Origin: Pseudomonas vanderleydeniana
GTDB lineage: Bacteria > Pseudomonadota > Gammaproteobacteria > Pseudomonadales > Pseudomonadaceae
DNA length: 64,000 nt
NCBI RefSeq assembly: GCF_014268755.2
Contig: NZ_CP077093.1
Coordinates: 4,142,001-4,206,000, forward strand
Reading direction: 5' to 3'
Made by a program: the position numbers and the translations under genes. The notes beneath the pieces are model-generated. The model was not told the DNA's origin. It saw only the letters and a program-made list of their open reading frames with translations, and did no database searches. Of this stretch, positions 29,037 to 37,353 are shown in pieces. Position 1 is the stretch's first letter. The number at the start of each line of letters is the position of its first letter.

Positions 29037-30335
29037 GTGAACAGCAAACGACTTCCCAAGCAAATCGCCCTGGCGATTGTCCTCGGTATCCTGGTGGGCT
29101 GGGCCTGCCATCATTACTCCAGCGATGCCAAGGCGGCCAAGGAGCTGGCCGGTTACTTCAGCCTGGTGACGGATATTTTCCTGCGCATGATCAAGATGAT
29201 CATCGCCCCATTGGTCTTCGCCACCCTGGTCGGCGGCATCGCCAGCCTCGGCAGCTCGCATTCCGTTGGCCGCATCGGCCTGCGGGCGATGCTCTGGTTC
29301 GTCAGCGCCTCGCTGCTGTCGCTGCTGATCGGCATGCTGCTGGTCAACCTGTTCCAGCCCGGTGCCGGACTGAACCTTGCGCTGCCGACTGCCAGCACTA
29401 CGGCGGCACCGGTAAACGTCGGCGACTTCAGCCTCAAGGCCTTCATCAGCCATGTATTCCCGCGCAGCATCGCCGAGGCCATGGCGAACAACGAGATCCT
29501 GCAGATCGTGGTGTTCTCGCTGTTCTTCGGTTTTGCCTTGTCCTTCCTGAAAAGGCAGGGCTATGCCGGCATCAGCAACCTGGTGGATGAGCTGGCGAAG
29601 ATCATGTTCCGCATCACCGACTGTGTCATGTGCTTCGCCCCGGTCGGTGTGTTCTGCGCCATCGCTGCGGCGATCACCACCGAAGGCCTGGGGCTGTTGC
29701 TCGACTACGGCAAGCTGATCGGTGAGTTCTATGCGGGCATCCTGGTGTTGTGGGCCATCCTGTTCGGTGTCGGCCGCCTGTTTCTCGGTCGTTCGGTGTG
29801 GCGCCTGGGCAAGCTGATCCGCGAACCGGTGCTGCTGGCGTTCTCCACGGCCAGCAGCGAGTCGGCCTACCCCAAGACCATCGAGGCGCTGGAGAAATTC
29901 GGCACCTCGAAACGGATCTCCAGCTTCGTGCTGCCGCTGGGCTACTCGTTCAACCTGGACGGCTCGATGATGTACCAGGCCTTCGCCGTGATGTTCATCG
30001 CCCAGGCCTACAACATCGACCTGAGCTTCACCCAGCAGGTGCTGATCCTGCTGACCCTGATGGTCACCAGCAAGGGCATGGCCGGGGTGGCCAGGGCTTC
30101 GGTGGTCGTGGTCGCGGCAACCCTGCCGATGTTCAACCTGCCCGAGGCCGGCCTGCTGCTGATCCTCGGCATCGACCAGTTCCTCGACATGGCTCGCACC
30201 GCCACCAATATCGTCGGCAACAGCATTGCCACCGCCGTGGTGGCGAAGCTGGAGGACGACAAACAGCCCACCGTGGCCGCCGTTGAGCCGGCTACTACCG
30301 TGCCAAGCGCACCCACCGCACAATCCCTGGCCTGA
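29037..30335 (+). CDS. Dicarboxylate/amino acid:cation symporter (DAACS family)
   Basis: A 432-residue transporter with the glutamate-transporter-homologue fold. The Ser-rich hairpin (FSTASSESAYPKTIEALEKFG), the NxDG motif in LGYSFNLDGSMMYQ and the final helix-hairpin GIDQFLDMARTATNIVGNSIAT are all visible. It starts with GTG, preceded by GAGGG at 8-12 bases. The downstream racemase gene starts 9 bases after its stop, so transport and racemisation of an acidic amino acid are probably coupled. The second DAACS gene at 38612 is a separate paralogue. Confidence 0.92.
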   Translation: MNSKRLPKQIALAIVLGILVGWACHHYSSDAKAAKELAGYFSLVTDIFLRMIKMIIAPLVFATLVGGIASLGSSHSVGRIGLRAMLWFVSASLLSLLIGMLLVNLFQPGAGLNLALPTASTTAAPVNVGDFSLKAFISHVFPRSIAEAMANNEILQIVVFSLFFGFALSFLKRQGYAGISNLVDELAKIMFRITDCVMCFAPVGVFCAIAAAITTEGLGLLLDYGKLIGEFYAGILVLWAILFGVGRLFLGRSVWRLGKLIREPVLLAFSTASSESAYPKTIEALEKFGTSKRISSFVLPLGYSFNLDGSMMYQAFAVMFIAQAYNIDLSFTQQVLILLTLMVTSKGMAGVARASVVVVAATLPMFNLPEAGLLLILGIDQFLDMARTATNIVGNSIATAVVAKLEDDKQPTVAAVEPATTVPSAPTAQSLA

Positions 30336-30343
30336 GCAGGGCC

Positions 30344-31891
30344 ATGAAGAGCATTGCCATGAAGAACCGCGTCATGAACACGAAAAAACTCTCGTCTCCC
30401 GGCAAGACCTTCGGCATCGTCGGGGGGCTTGGCTCACTGGCCGGCGCCGACCTGTTCAACAAGCTGGTCAGCAGCCGCGCGGTGCTCGCCGACCAGGGAC
30501 GCTATCACTTTCTGTTCGAGCAGCACCCGTTCAAGGACGTGCTGCTGCCGCTGGACCGCGACGCCAGCATGCACTCGCGCAAGTTCTACGCCTTCCAGAT
30601 GTGCCAGTCCCTGGAAGCGGGTGGAGCCGACGCGATCCTGCTGCCGTGTATTGCCAGCCATACCTTTCTCCAGGAGATCCAGGCCGAGCTGGGTATAGCG
30701 GTGTTCGACCTGTTGCACGCCCTGCGCCAACAGGTCGAGCGCAGCCTGCCCCACGGTGGCCGGCTGGGCGTGTTGACCTCGGACTATGTACGCCATAGCG
30801 GGCTGTTCGAACGCTACTTCGGCGACCGCCACGAACTGGTCTATCCCGATGCGCAGAACCAGGCACGACTGATGGAGGCCATGTACGGCGTCGATGGGGT
30901 CAAGGACGGCCAGTTCGAGGGTGCCCCGCTGGAGCATCTGCACCAGGTCTGTCAGGAACTGCAGGAGCAGGACGTCGCGCTGATCCTGCCAGGCCTGACC
31001 GAGCTGTCGTTGGTCAGCCAGGACCTGCAACGGCGTGGCATCGCACTGCTTGATGCCAACCGGGTCTACGCCGACTACGCGACCCGGGCCAGCGACCCGG
31101 TGCCCGAGCCGCGCTTCAAACTGGGTATCGTCGGCGGCGTCGGCCCGGCGGCCACGGTCGACTTCATGGCCAAGGTGATCAGGCACACACCGGCGGACAA
31201 GGATCAGGATCATATCCGCATGGTGGTCGAACAGAACCCGCAGATCCCCGACCGCACCGCCAACCTGCTACACCAGACCACCGATCCGAGCATGGCGCTG
31301 TATGCCACCTGCAAGCGCCTGGAACAGGAAGGCGCGCATGCCATCGCCATCCCGTGCAATACCGCCCACGCCTTCGTCGAGCGTATCCAGCCGTACCTGA
31401 AGACGCCGATCATCAACATGCTCAGCGAGACCGTCAGGCATATCGCCGAGCAACAGGGTGCCGGCAAGACCATCGGCCTGCTGGCGACCTCGGGAACGGT
31501 GCAGAGCCGCGTGTACCATGACGTCGCCGAGCGACTGGGGCTACGACTGATCGTGCCGGCCCCGGACAAGCAGGCGCTGGTGATGGCGGCGATCTACGGT
31601 GAGCACGGTGTCAAGGCCGGGCACACCGAGGGCCTGTGCCGCGAGCAGTTGCTCGACGCCGCCAACCACCTGTGCCAGGCCGGCGCCTCGGTGTTGATCC
31701 TGGGCTGCACCGAACTGCCGCTGATCCTGCCGCATGCCGAATGCTTCGTGCTGGACAGCGGCGTGGTCAGCCTGGTCGATCCCACCGCCCTGCTCGCCCT
31801 GCGCTGCGTGCAGCAGGCGCTCGAAACCGGGCCGCAGCGGTCAGCCGAGCCGGTTTTTCTCCAGCAGCCAGTCGCGGCTGTCATCGAGTAG
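30344..31891 (+). CDS. Fused two-domain aspartate/glutamate racemase family protein
   Basis: 515 residues, about twice the usual 230-250 of Asp/Glu racemases, made of two homologous domains. Both begin with the same strand-loop (FGIVGGLGSLAGADLF near 23, LGIVGGVGPAATVDFM near 260). The second domain has both catalytic cysteines, Cys338 (IPCNTAHAF) and Cys455 (ILGCTELPL). The first keeps only Cys102 (LLPCIASHTF); the other position is Leu218 (GLTEL), so it is probably inactive or altered. ATG codons at 30344, 30359 and 30374 are all possible. The last 51 bases overlap the convergent tetR gene. Confidence 0.88.
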   Translation: MKSIAMKNRVMNTKKLSSPGKTFGIVGGLGSLAGADLFNKLVSSRAVLADQGRYHFLFEQHPFKDVLLPLDRDASMHSRKFYAFQMCQSLEAGGADAILLPCIASHTFLQEIQAELGIAVFDLLHALRQQVERSLPHGGRLGVLTSDYVRHSGLFERYFGDRHELVYPDAQNQARLMEAMYGVDGVKDGQFEGAPLEHLHQVCQELQEQDVALILPGLTELSLVSQDLQRRGIALLDANRVYADYATRASDPVPEPRFKLGIVGGVGPAATVDFMAKVIRHTPADKDQDHIRMVVEQNPQIPDRTANLLHQTTDPSMALYATCKRLEQEGAHAIAIPCNTAHAFVERIQPYLKTPIINMLSETVRHIAEQQGAGKTIGLLATSGTVQSRVYHDVAERLGLRLIVPAPDKQALVMAAIYGEHGVKAGHTEGLCREQLLDAANHLCQAGASVLILGCTELPLILPHAECFVLDSGVVSLVDPTALLALRCVQQALETGPQRSAEPVFLQQPVAAVIE

Positions 31892-32395
31892 CTGTGCGGC
31901 CAGTTGCGGGTTGTCACACACCCGCGCCAGGACCAGGGCACCGACCATCGTCGCCAGGCTGCCGGTAGCGGCGCGACGAACGGCCTCGGCGGAATCTCCC
32001 GGCATGTCCTGCGCCAGGCGTTCGAGTTGCCCGGCAATGCTACGGGTCATCTGCGCCCTGGCCTCATCGGACTGGCGCCGGGTTTCCGCGGCAAGCCCGG
32101 CCAGCGGGCAGCCACCGGCGCAGTCGTCACGGTGAGGGCCGCTGAGATAGCGTTCGATATAGCCCGCCAGGTCGCCGCCCACCGCCGGTGAGGTTGTAGC
32201 CACATAGGCCAGAGCCTCGACCACCAGCTCATCCTTCGAGGCGAAGTAGCCATAGAAACCGCCATGGGTCATCCCGGCGGCCTTCATCACCTGGGCAACG
32301 CTGACCGACTCGTAGCCATGCTCGCGAAACAGCCGGCCAGCGGCTTCAAGGATCTTCAGGCGGTTTTGCGCAACCTGCTCACGACTGACTTTCAT
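31841..32395 (-). CDS. TetR family transcriptional regulator
   Basis: A 184-residue TetR regulator: HTH in KILEAAGRLFREHGYESVSVAQVMKAAGMTHGGFYGYFASKDEL, then a ligand domain with GCPLAGLAAE, a form seen in regulators of stress and short-chain dehydrogenase genes. Two Cys (DDCAGGCP) lie close together. It is divergent from the SDR gene at 32497, with paired palindromic operators between them, and its 3' end overlaps the racemase gene by 51 bases tail to tail. Confidence 0.9.
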   Translation of the reverse strand: MKVSREQVAQNRLKILEAAGRLFREHGYESVSVAQVMKAAGMTHGGFYGYFASKDELVVEALAYVATTSPAVGGDLAGYIERYLSGPHRDDCAGGCPLAGLAAETRRQSDEARAQMTRSIAGQLERLAQDMPGDSAEAVRRAATGSLATMVGALVLARVCDNPQLAAQLLDDSRDWLLEKNRLG

Positions 32396-32415
32396 CAGAA
32401 CCTCCGTTGATAGGC

Positions 32416-32467
32416 TTGACAGTATACATGACGAACATCATATTTAATAAACATGATGACCATCATG
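32416..32467. promoter_or_regulatory. SDR promoter with two TetR-type operators
   Basis: Two 16-base palindromic sites, CATGACGAACATCATA (32427-32442) and CATGATGACCATCATG (32452-32467), share the pattern CATGAYG-AN-CATCATR and start 25 bases apart. A rightward promoter with TTGACA (32416-32421), a 17-base spacer and CATATT (32439-32444) overlaps the first site. Binding of the TetR protein here would block both divergent genes. Confidence 0.65.
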
Positions 32468-32496
32468 ATTAAATCGAGCCAACGAGGATTACTGCG

Positions 32497-33279
32497 ATGA
32501 CCGTCAAACCCACTGTTCTGATCACGGGTGCATCCACTGGTATCGGCGCCGTTTATGCCGACCGTTTCGCCAAGCGTGGACACGACCTGGTGCTGGTCGC
32601 CCGGGACAAGTCGCGCCTGCAGGCCTTGGCCGAGCGCCTGCAGGCAGAAACTGGCGCAAAGGTTGAAGTGCTGCAGGCCGACCTGACCGATGCCGCTGAC
32701 CTGGCAGGGATCGAGGCGCGGGTCAGGGACGATGCCAATATCGGCATCCTGGTCAACAATGCCGGGATGAGCGGCGCCGGCAGCTTCATCGAACAGACAC
32801 CGGATGCGGTCAGCCAGGTGATCGACCTGAACATCACCGCCCTCGCCCGCCTGAGCAATGCCATCGCGCCACGTCTGGTCCGCAGTGGTGGCGGCTCGAT
32901 CATCAACCTCGCCTCGGTGGTCGGCCTGGCGCCGGAGCTGCAGATGAGCGTGTACGGTGCAACCAAGGCCTTCGTGTTGTTCCTGAGCCAGGGCTTGAAT
33001 ATCGAACTGGGTACCAAGGGGCTGTATGTCCAGGCCGTGCTGCCAGCGGCCACCCGCACCGAAATCTGGGAACGCTCCGGCAAGCGGATCGAGGACCTGT
33101 CAGCGGTGATGGAGGTCGACGACCTGGTGGATGCGGCACTGGTGGGCTTCGATCGTCGCGAGACCGTGACCATTCCACCGCTGCCGGACGAAGGCCAGTG
33201 GCAGGCCCTGGAGGCTGCGCGCCTGGCGATGTTGCCCAACTACCTGCAGGTGCTGCCGGCAGCGCGCTACCGCGCCTGA
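32497..33279 (+). CDS. Short-chain dehydrogenase/reductase (SDR)
   Basis: A 260-residue classical SDR: NAD(P)-binding GASTGIG at residues 11-17, NNAG near 88, catalytic Ser in INLASVVG and the YxxxK pair in SVYGATKAF. The Arg in LVARDKSRL after the second strand favours NADP(H). The C-terminus (IPPLPDEGQWQALEAARLAMLPNYL) is typical of the YqjQ/DltE-like group. Expression is probably repressed by the adjacent TetR. The substrate is unknown. Confidence 0.9.
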   Translation: MTVKPTVLITGASTGIGAVYADRFAKRGHDLVLVARDKSRLQALAERLQAETGAKVEVLQADLTDAADLAGIEARVRDDANIGILVNNAGMSGAGSFIEQTPDAVSQVIDLNITALARLSNAIAPRLVRSGGGSIINLASVVGLAPELQMSVYGATKAFVLFLSQGLNIELGTKGLYVQAVLPAATRTEIWERSGKRIEDLSAVMEVDDLVDAALVGFDRRETVTIPPLPDEGQWQALEAARLAMLPNYLQVLPAARYRA

Positions 33280-33304
33280 CCCACTGCCTCGCTGACTCAC
33301 CGTC

Positions 33305-33405
33305 CCTGTAGGAGCCAGCTTGCTGGCGATAGCGGCCTCACTGGCGCCAAGGAACTCAATGGATGGACGCCTTCAGCGGATCGCCAGCAAGCTGGCTCCT
33401 ACAGG
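33305..33405. repeat. REP doublet (26-bp perfect inverted repeat)
   Basis: CCTGTAGGAGCCAGCTTGCT plus GGCGAT (33305-33330) and its exact reverse complement (33380-33405) flank a 49-base spacer. It lies between the convergent SDR and EamA genes. Confidence 0.85.
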
Positions 33406-33413
33406 TACAGCGG

Positions 33414-34310
33414 TCAGCTGCGGGCAGCAACCCGGCGGCTCCAGGGTGTCCAGCCTTGCTGCATACCCGCTGCGGCCAGCAGGATCGCGATCACGCCCAG
33501 CCACTGCAGCGGCTGCAAGTGGTGGCCGAAGGCGAACCAGTCGACGAAAATCGCTGCGATCGGGTAGATGAACGACAGCGCACCGGTCAAGGCCGTCGGC
33601 AGTTTCTGGATCGCACCGTACAGCAGCACATACATCACACCGGTATGGACGATGCCCAGGGTCACCAGGCTCCCCCAGGCGCTGGCCTCGACCGGCAGCC
33701 CCGAGAGGTTCGCCCAGGGTGCCAGCAGCAAGGTCCCGGTGGTGACCTGGATCAGCGCGATCAGGTGCGGTGGCGTGCCGACCAGGCGCTTGATGATCAA
33801 CGCGGCAAAGGCATACAACAGCGCCGCCCCCAGGGCCAGGGCGATGCCCAGCAGATAGTCGCCACCACTCTCCCCCTGCTGGCCGTGGGCACTGACGATT
33901 GCCAACATTCCGGCAAAGGCCAGGCTCAGCCAGAACAGCTTCTGCACGGTGATCCTCTCGCCGAGAAACAGCGCCGCCAACCCCACCAGCATGAATGGCT
34001 GGACGTTGTACACCGCCGTACCGATGGCGATCGAGGCGCGCGAATAGGAGGCGAACAGCAGGACCCAGTTGCCGACGATTGCCACCCCGCTGAGGACCGC
34101 CAGCACAAACGTGGTGCGACTCAGCAGACCGGGGCGCAGAAAACCCATGGCGGCGCAGATCGCCAGCAGGGTCAGCGCGCCGAACAGGCAACGCCAGAAC
34201 ACCACGTCCAGTACCGGCTGGCCCGACACCAGCACGAACCAGCCGATGGTTCCCGAGATCAGCATGGCCGCGATCATTTCCAGCGACCCGCGATGCAGTG
34301 ATTGAGACAT
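33414..34310 (-). CDS. EamA/DMT family transporter
   Basis: About 298 residues and ten hydrophobic helices in two EamA repeats: VFWRCLFGALTLLAI in the first and LSFIYPIAAIFVDWFAFGHHL in the second. Members export amino acids or metabolites. The start MSQSLHRGSLEM has upstream AAGGAG. It is divergent from the Lrp-type regulator at 34443, and a palindrome lies in between, so it is probably an Lrp-controlled amino-acid or metabolite exporter. Confidence 0.9.
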   Translation of the reverse strand: MSQSLHRGSLEMIAAMLISGTIGWFVLVSGQPVLDVVFWRCLFGALTLLAICAAMGFLRPGLLSRTTFVLAVLSGVAIVGNWVLLFASYSRASIAIGTAVYNVQPFMLVGLAALFLGERITVQKLFWLSLAFAGMLAIVSAHGQQGESGGDYLLGIALALGAALLYAFAALIIKRLVGTPPHLIALIQVTTGTLLLAPWANLSGLPVEASAWGSLVTLGIVHTGVMYVLLYGAIQKLPTALTGALSFIYPIAAIFVDWFAFGHHLQPLQWLGVIAILLAAAGMQQGWTPWSRRVAARS

Positions 34311-34392
34311 GATTGGACTCCTTGGCAGATGGCAACAGTATGCCAAGCACCTGCGCAGGCTCTCCAGCGACTATAAAAGGCTAAACTTCGAT

Positions 34393-34415
34393 TTTGCCTT
34401 TATGATCAAGGCAAA
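34393..34415. promoter_or_regulatory. Inverted repeat, candidate Lrp/AsnC operator
   Basis: TTTGCCTT (34393-34400) and AAGGCAAA (34408-34415) are exact reverse complements with 7 bases between. The site lies 27 bases upstream of the Lrp-type gene and 83 upstream of the divergent EamA gene. Its AT-rich flanks and symmetry fit an Lrp/AsnC dimer site. Confidence 0.5.
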
Positions 34416-34442
34416 TTCTCCTGATCACCTTACGAGACCATA

Positions 34443-34880
34443 ATGACTGACGCCATCGACCAACTCCTGCTCGCGGCCCTGATGGAAGACTCCCGGCGTT
34501 CGCTCAAGGCCCTGGCACAGATCAGCGGGCTCTCTGCCCCCAGCGTCGCCGAGCGCTTGCGCCGCCTGGAGGAGCGTGGGGTGATCAAGGGCTACACGCT
34601 CGAAGTCGAGCCGCGCTCCTTTGGCTACCAGTTGCAAGCCATCGTACGGATCCGCCCGCTGCCCGGTCAGTTGCACGAGGTGGAACGGCAGATTCAGGCG
34701 ATTCCCGAGTTCACCGAGTGTGACAAGGTCACTGGCGACGACTGCTTCATCGCCCGCCTGCACGTACGCGACATGGAACAGCTGGATACCCTGCTCGACC
34801 GATTGAACGGCCATGCCGAGACCAATACCGCGATCGTCAAGAAAACCCCGGTGAAGCGGCGGTTGCCACCGATGGCGTGA
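34443..34880 (+). CDS. Lrp/AsnC family transcriptional regulator
   Basis: 145 residues: an N-terminal winged HTH (IDQLLLAALMEDSRRSLKALAQISGLSAPSVAERLRRLEE), then an effector RAM domain (VIKGYTLEVEPRSFGYQLQAIVRI and CDKVTGDDCFIARLHV). It probably regulates the divergent EamA transporter in response to an amino acid. The gene is full length for the family. Confidence 0.93.
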   Translation: MTDAIDQLLLAALMEDSRRSLKALAQISGLSAPSVAERLRRLEERGVIKGYTLEVEPRSFGYQLQAIVRIRPLPGQLHEVERQIQAIPEFTECDKVTGDDCFIARLHVRDMEQLDTLLDRLNGHAETNTAIVKKTPVKRRLPPMA

Positions 34881-34913
34881 AATGAATGCGCCACCTGCAT
34901 CGTGGCCGGCAAA

Positions 34914-34941
34914 TGTGGGAGTCGGCTCGCTGGCGATAGCG
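34914..34941. repeat. Single REP element
   Basis: TGTGGGAGTCGGCTCGCTGG followed by CGATAGCG matches the REP subtype at 23079-23168 and 33305-33405, but without an inverted partner within 150 bases. It lies between the Lrp-type and YraQ-like genes. Confidence 0.6.
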
Positions 34942-35054
34942 ACAGATCGGACGACAGAGGAACGTCAGATCCCACCCGGATCGCATGGCGAAGTGCAGCC
35001 CCTGGGTTATCATTCACTCGATATCTCTCACTCTCTTTTCAGAGCCCGTACGTC

Positions 35055-36110
35055 ATGACCTCACTCTCCTCCACCGCCCCTGCCCGGGGTTGGTCGCTGT
35101 GGTGGAAACCGCTGCTGTTTCTCGCCATCGCCGCTATCGGCCTGTACTACGTCAAGTGGTCGCCCTACTACGCCAAGGCCTTCGTCGCCGCCGACAGCCA
35201 CAGCATCGGCGGCTCGATCATCAACGACAACCCGGCCTCGCCGGTGGCAGCCGCGCTGGCCTATGCCCAGGTGTACTTCCTGGCGATCTGGAAGGCCGCC
35301 GTACTGGCGGTGATCCTCGGCTCGCTGCTGCAGGTGCTGATTCCCCGTGACTGGCTGCTGCGCCTGTTCGGCCGGGCCGGTTTCGGCTCGACCCTGCGCG
35401 GCGGGCTGTTCGCCCTGCCCGGCATGATGTGCTCCTGCTGCGCGGCGCCAGTGGCCGCCGGCATGCGCCGACAGAATGTCTCGGTGGGCGCGGCACTGGC
35501 GTTCTGGATCGCCAACCCGGTGCTCAACCCGGCCACCCTGGTGTTCATGGGCTTTGTGCTCGGCTGGGGCTTCAGTGCGATCCGCCTGGTGGCGGGCCTG
35601 GTGCTGGTACTGGGTGTGTCGATGATTGCCCAGCGGGTCGCTCGCCCCGACACCCTGCCGGAGCCGGCCGTGGAGGCAGTGGTCGAGGCCAGCACGGCCA
35701 GCGACCAGAGCTTCTTCGTGCGCTGGGGCAAGACCCTCTGGCAACTGTTCTGGAGCACCATTCCGATCTACATCGTGGCGGTACTGCTGCTCGGTGCGGC
35801 ACGGGTCTGGCTGTTTCCCCATGTCGACGGCGCGATGAGCAACAGCCTGCTGTGGCTGGTACCGCTGGCGATCGTCGGCACGCTGTTCGTGATCCCGACA
35901 GCGGCGGAAATCCCGATCGTGCAGACCATGATGACCCTGGGCCTGGGCACCGCACCGGCCGTGGCGCTGCTGATGACCCTGCCCAGCATCAGCCTGCCGT
36001 CGCTGCTGATGCTGCGCAAGGAATTCGATGCCCGGGTACTGGTGACCGTGGCGGCGCTGACCATGCTGGTGGGGATCGTCAGCGGTTTGGTGGCGGTGGT
36101 GGTGCTCTAG
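35055..36110 (+). CDS. YraQ/ArsP-type permease
   Basis: About 351 residues with eight predicted helices. The twin NP motif in ANPVLNPATL and the cysteine cluster PGMMCSCCAAPVAAGMRR in a membrane-associated segment are characteristic of the DUF318/ArsP-YraQ permease family. Some members export organoarsenicals; most are unassigned. The ATG at 35055 follows CCCGTACGTC without a strong ribosome binding site, but further upstream codons overlap a REP. No arsenic genes are adjacent. Confidence 0.8.
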   Translation: MTSLSSTAPARGWSLWWKPLLFLAIAAIGLYYVKWSPYYAKAFVAADSHSIGGSIINDNPASPVAAALAYAQVYFLAIWKAAVLAVILGSLLQVLIPRDWLLRLFGRAGFGSTLRGGLFALPGMMCSCCAAPVAAGMRRQNVSVGAALAFWIANPVLNPATLVFMGFVLGWGFSAIRLVAGLVLVLGVSMIAQRVARPDTLPEPAVEAVVEASTASDQSFFVRWGKTLWQLFWSTIPIYIVAVLLLGAARVWLFPHVDGAMSNSLLWLVPLAIVGTLFVIPTAAEIPIVQTMMTLGLGTAPAVALLMTLPSISLPSLLMLRKEFDARVLVTVAALTMLVGIVSGLVAVVVL

Positions 36111-36135
36111 GCACCGCTTCTGCCTATGGAACCGG

Positions 36136-36230
36136 ACCTGTGGGAGCCGGATTTATCCGCGAATTAGGCGACGCGGTCATACTTGGCAACTGCATTGCCT
36201 GGTTCGCGGATAAATCCGGCTCCCACAGGT
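36136..36230. repeat. REP doublet (28-bp perfect inverted repeat)
   Basis: Positions 36136-36163 and 36203-36230 are exact reverse complements built on GTGGGAGCCGGATTTATCCG. They flank a 39-base spacer, the same spacer length as the doublets at 4893 and 7591. It is located between the convergent permease and mnmH genes. Confidence 0.87.
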
Positions 36231-36255
36231 CAGCATCGCCGCCCGACCAGCTCTC

Positions 36256-37353
36256 TCAGCGTCGTGTTCGGTTCCTGAGATATTCCAGCACCGCTGACTG
36301 ATCGCCCGCGAACTCGATCCGCGCACCCTTGCTCTCGCGCTGGAACACGTACATCGGATCGTAGTACTCCTTGAGCAGTCCCAGGATCCAGGCCCGGTGC
36401 AGGTCGACGCTGCCACTGCACGCCTGCTCCACCAGGGCATCGGACATCAGTTCGCGCATCCGCCGATGACACTCGCCGCCCAGGCGCTTGTGGATGTTGT
36501 CCAGGCTGCCCAGCAGGCGTTCGCTGAACAGCTTGAAGCCATGTTCACCGTGAACGGCGATGAACTCCGCGCAAAGCTGCACCACGTAATCGCGCAGGAT
36601 GCGTTCGACCCGGCTTTCCAGGCTGTCCTCGAGCCAGACCATCGAGAAACGTTGCATGCCCTGGTACAGCGGCAGCGGCAAGGCACAACGCCCGACCATG
36701 CGGCTCTCGTCCTCGACCACGAACTGCCCGATGCCACGGGCGCGTTTCTTCAGCAGGTCCACCGCCAGGCGGTTTTCGAAGTCGATGTTCGACGGCTGCC
36801 CCGTGGCCCGCTTGCCGAAGCTGGAACCGCGATGGTTGGCGTGCCCTTCCAGGTCGAGGCTGTTGTCCAGCTGGATGATGACGTCGGTCTTGCCCGTGCC
36901 GGTCATACCCCCCAGCAGTACGAAGTCAGCCTGTTCCACCGCCTGCTCGACGGTCTGCATGAGGAAGGTCCGCATCGCCTTGTAGCCACCGCCGACCCGC
37001 GGGTAGTCGATGCCGGCATCGTGCTTGAGCCATTGCTGGACGATCTGCGAACGCAGGCCGCCGCGAAAACAGTACAGCACGCCCTCCGGGTGCGCCCGGG
37101 TGAAATCGACCCAGGCCTGCAGACGGGCAGCCTTGACCTCGCCGGACACCAACTGGTGGCCCAGGGTAATCGCCGCCTGCTGGCCGTGCTGCTTGTAGCA
37201 GGTTCCCACCCGCTGACGCTCCAGGTCGTTCATCAGCGGCAGGTTGACCACGCCGGGAAAGGAGCCCTTGGCAAACTCGACCGGTGCCCGGGCATCCATC
37301 ATCGGTACATCATCGAGAAACAGTGTGCGGTAGTCGGTGATATCGCCTGGCAT
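36256..37353 (-). CDS. mnmH: tRNA 2-selenouridine synthase
   Basis: 365 residues. The N-terminal rhodanese domain holds the catalytic Cys95 in [19 protein letters not shown], and the C-terminal P-loop domain begins with [11 protein letters not shown] (about 148-157). The enzyme replaces sulfur by selenium in 2-thiouridine at the wobble base of tRNAs for Lys, Glu and Gln, through a geranylated intermediate, using selenophosphate from SelD. The start codon overlaps the selD stop by one base (TGATG), so the two form an operon. Confidence 0.95.
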   Translation of the reverse strand: MPGDITDYRTLFLDDVPMMDARAPVEFAKGSFPGVVNLPLMNDLERQRVGTCYKQHGQQAAITLGHQLVSGEVKAARLQAWVDFTRAHPEGVLYCFRGGLRSQIVQQWLKHDAGIDYPRVGGGYKAMRTFLMQTVEQAVEQADFVLLGGMTGTGKTDVIIQLDNSLDLEGHANHRGSSFGKRATGQPSNIDFENRLAVDLLKKRARGIGQFVVEDESRMVGRCALPLPLYQGMQRFSMVWLEDSLESRVERILRDYVVQLCAEFIAVHGEHGFKLFSERLLGSLDNIHKRLGGECHRRMRELMSDALVEQACSGSVDLHRAWILGLLKEYYDPMYVFQRESKGARIEFAGDQSAVLEYLRNRTRR

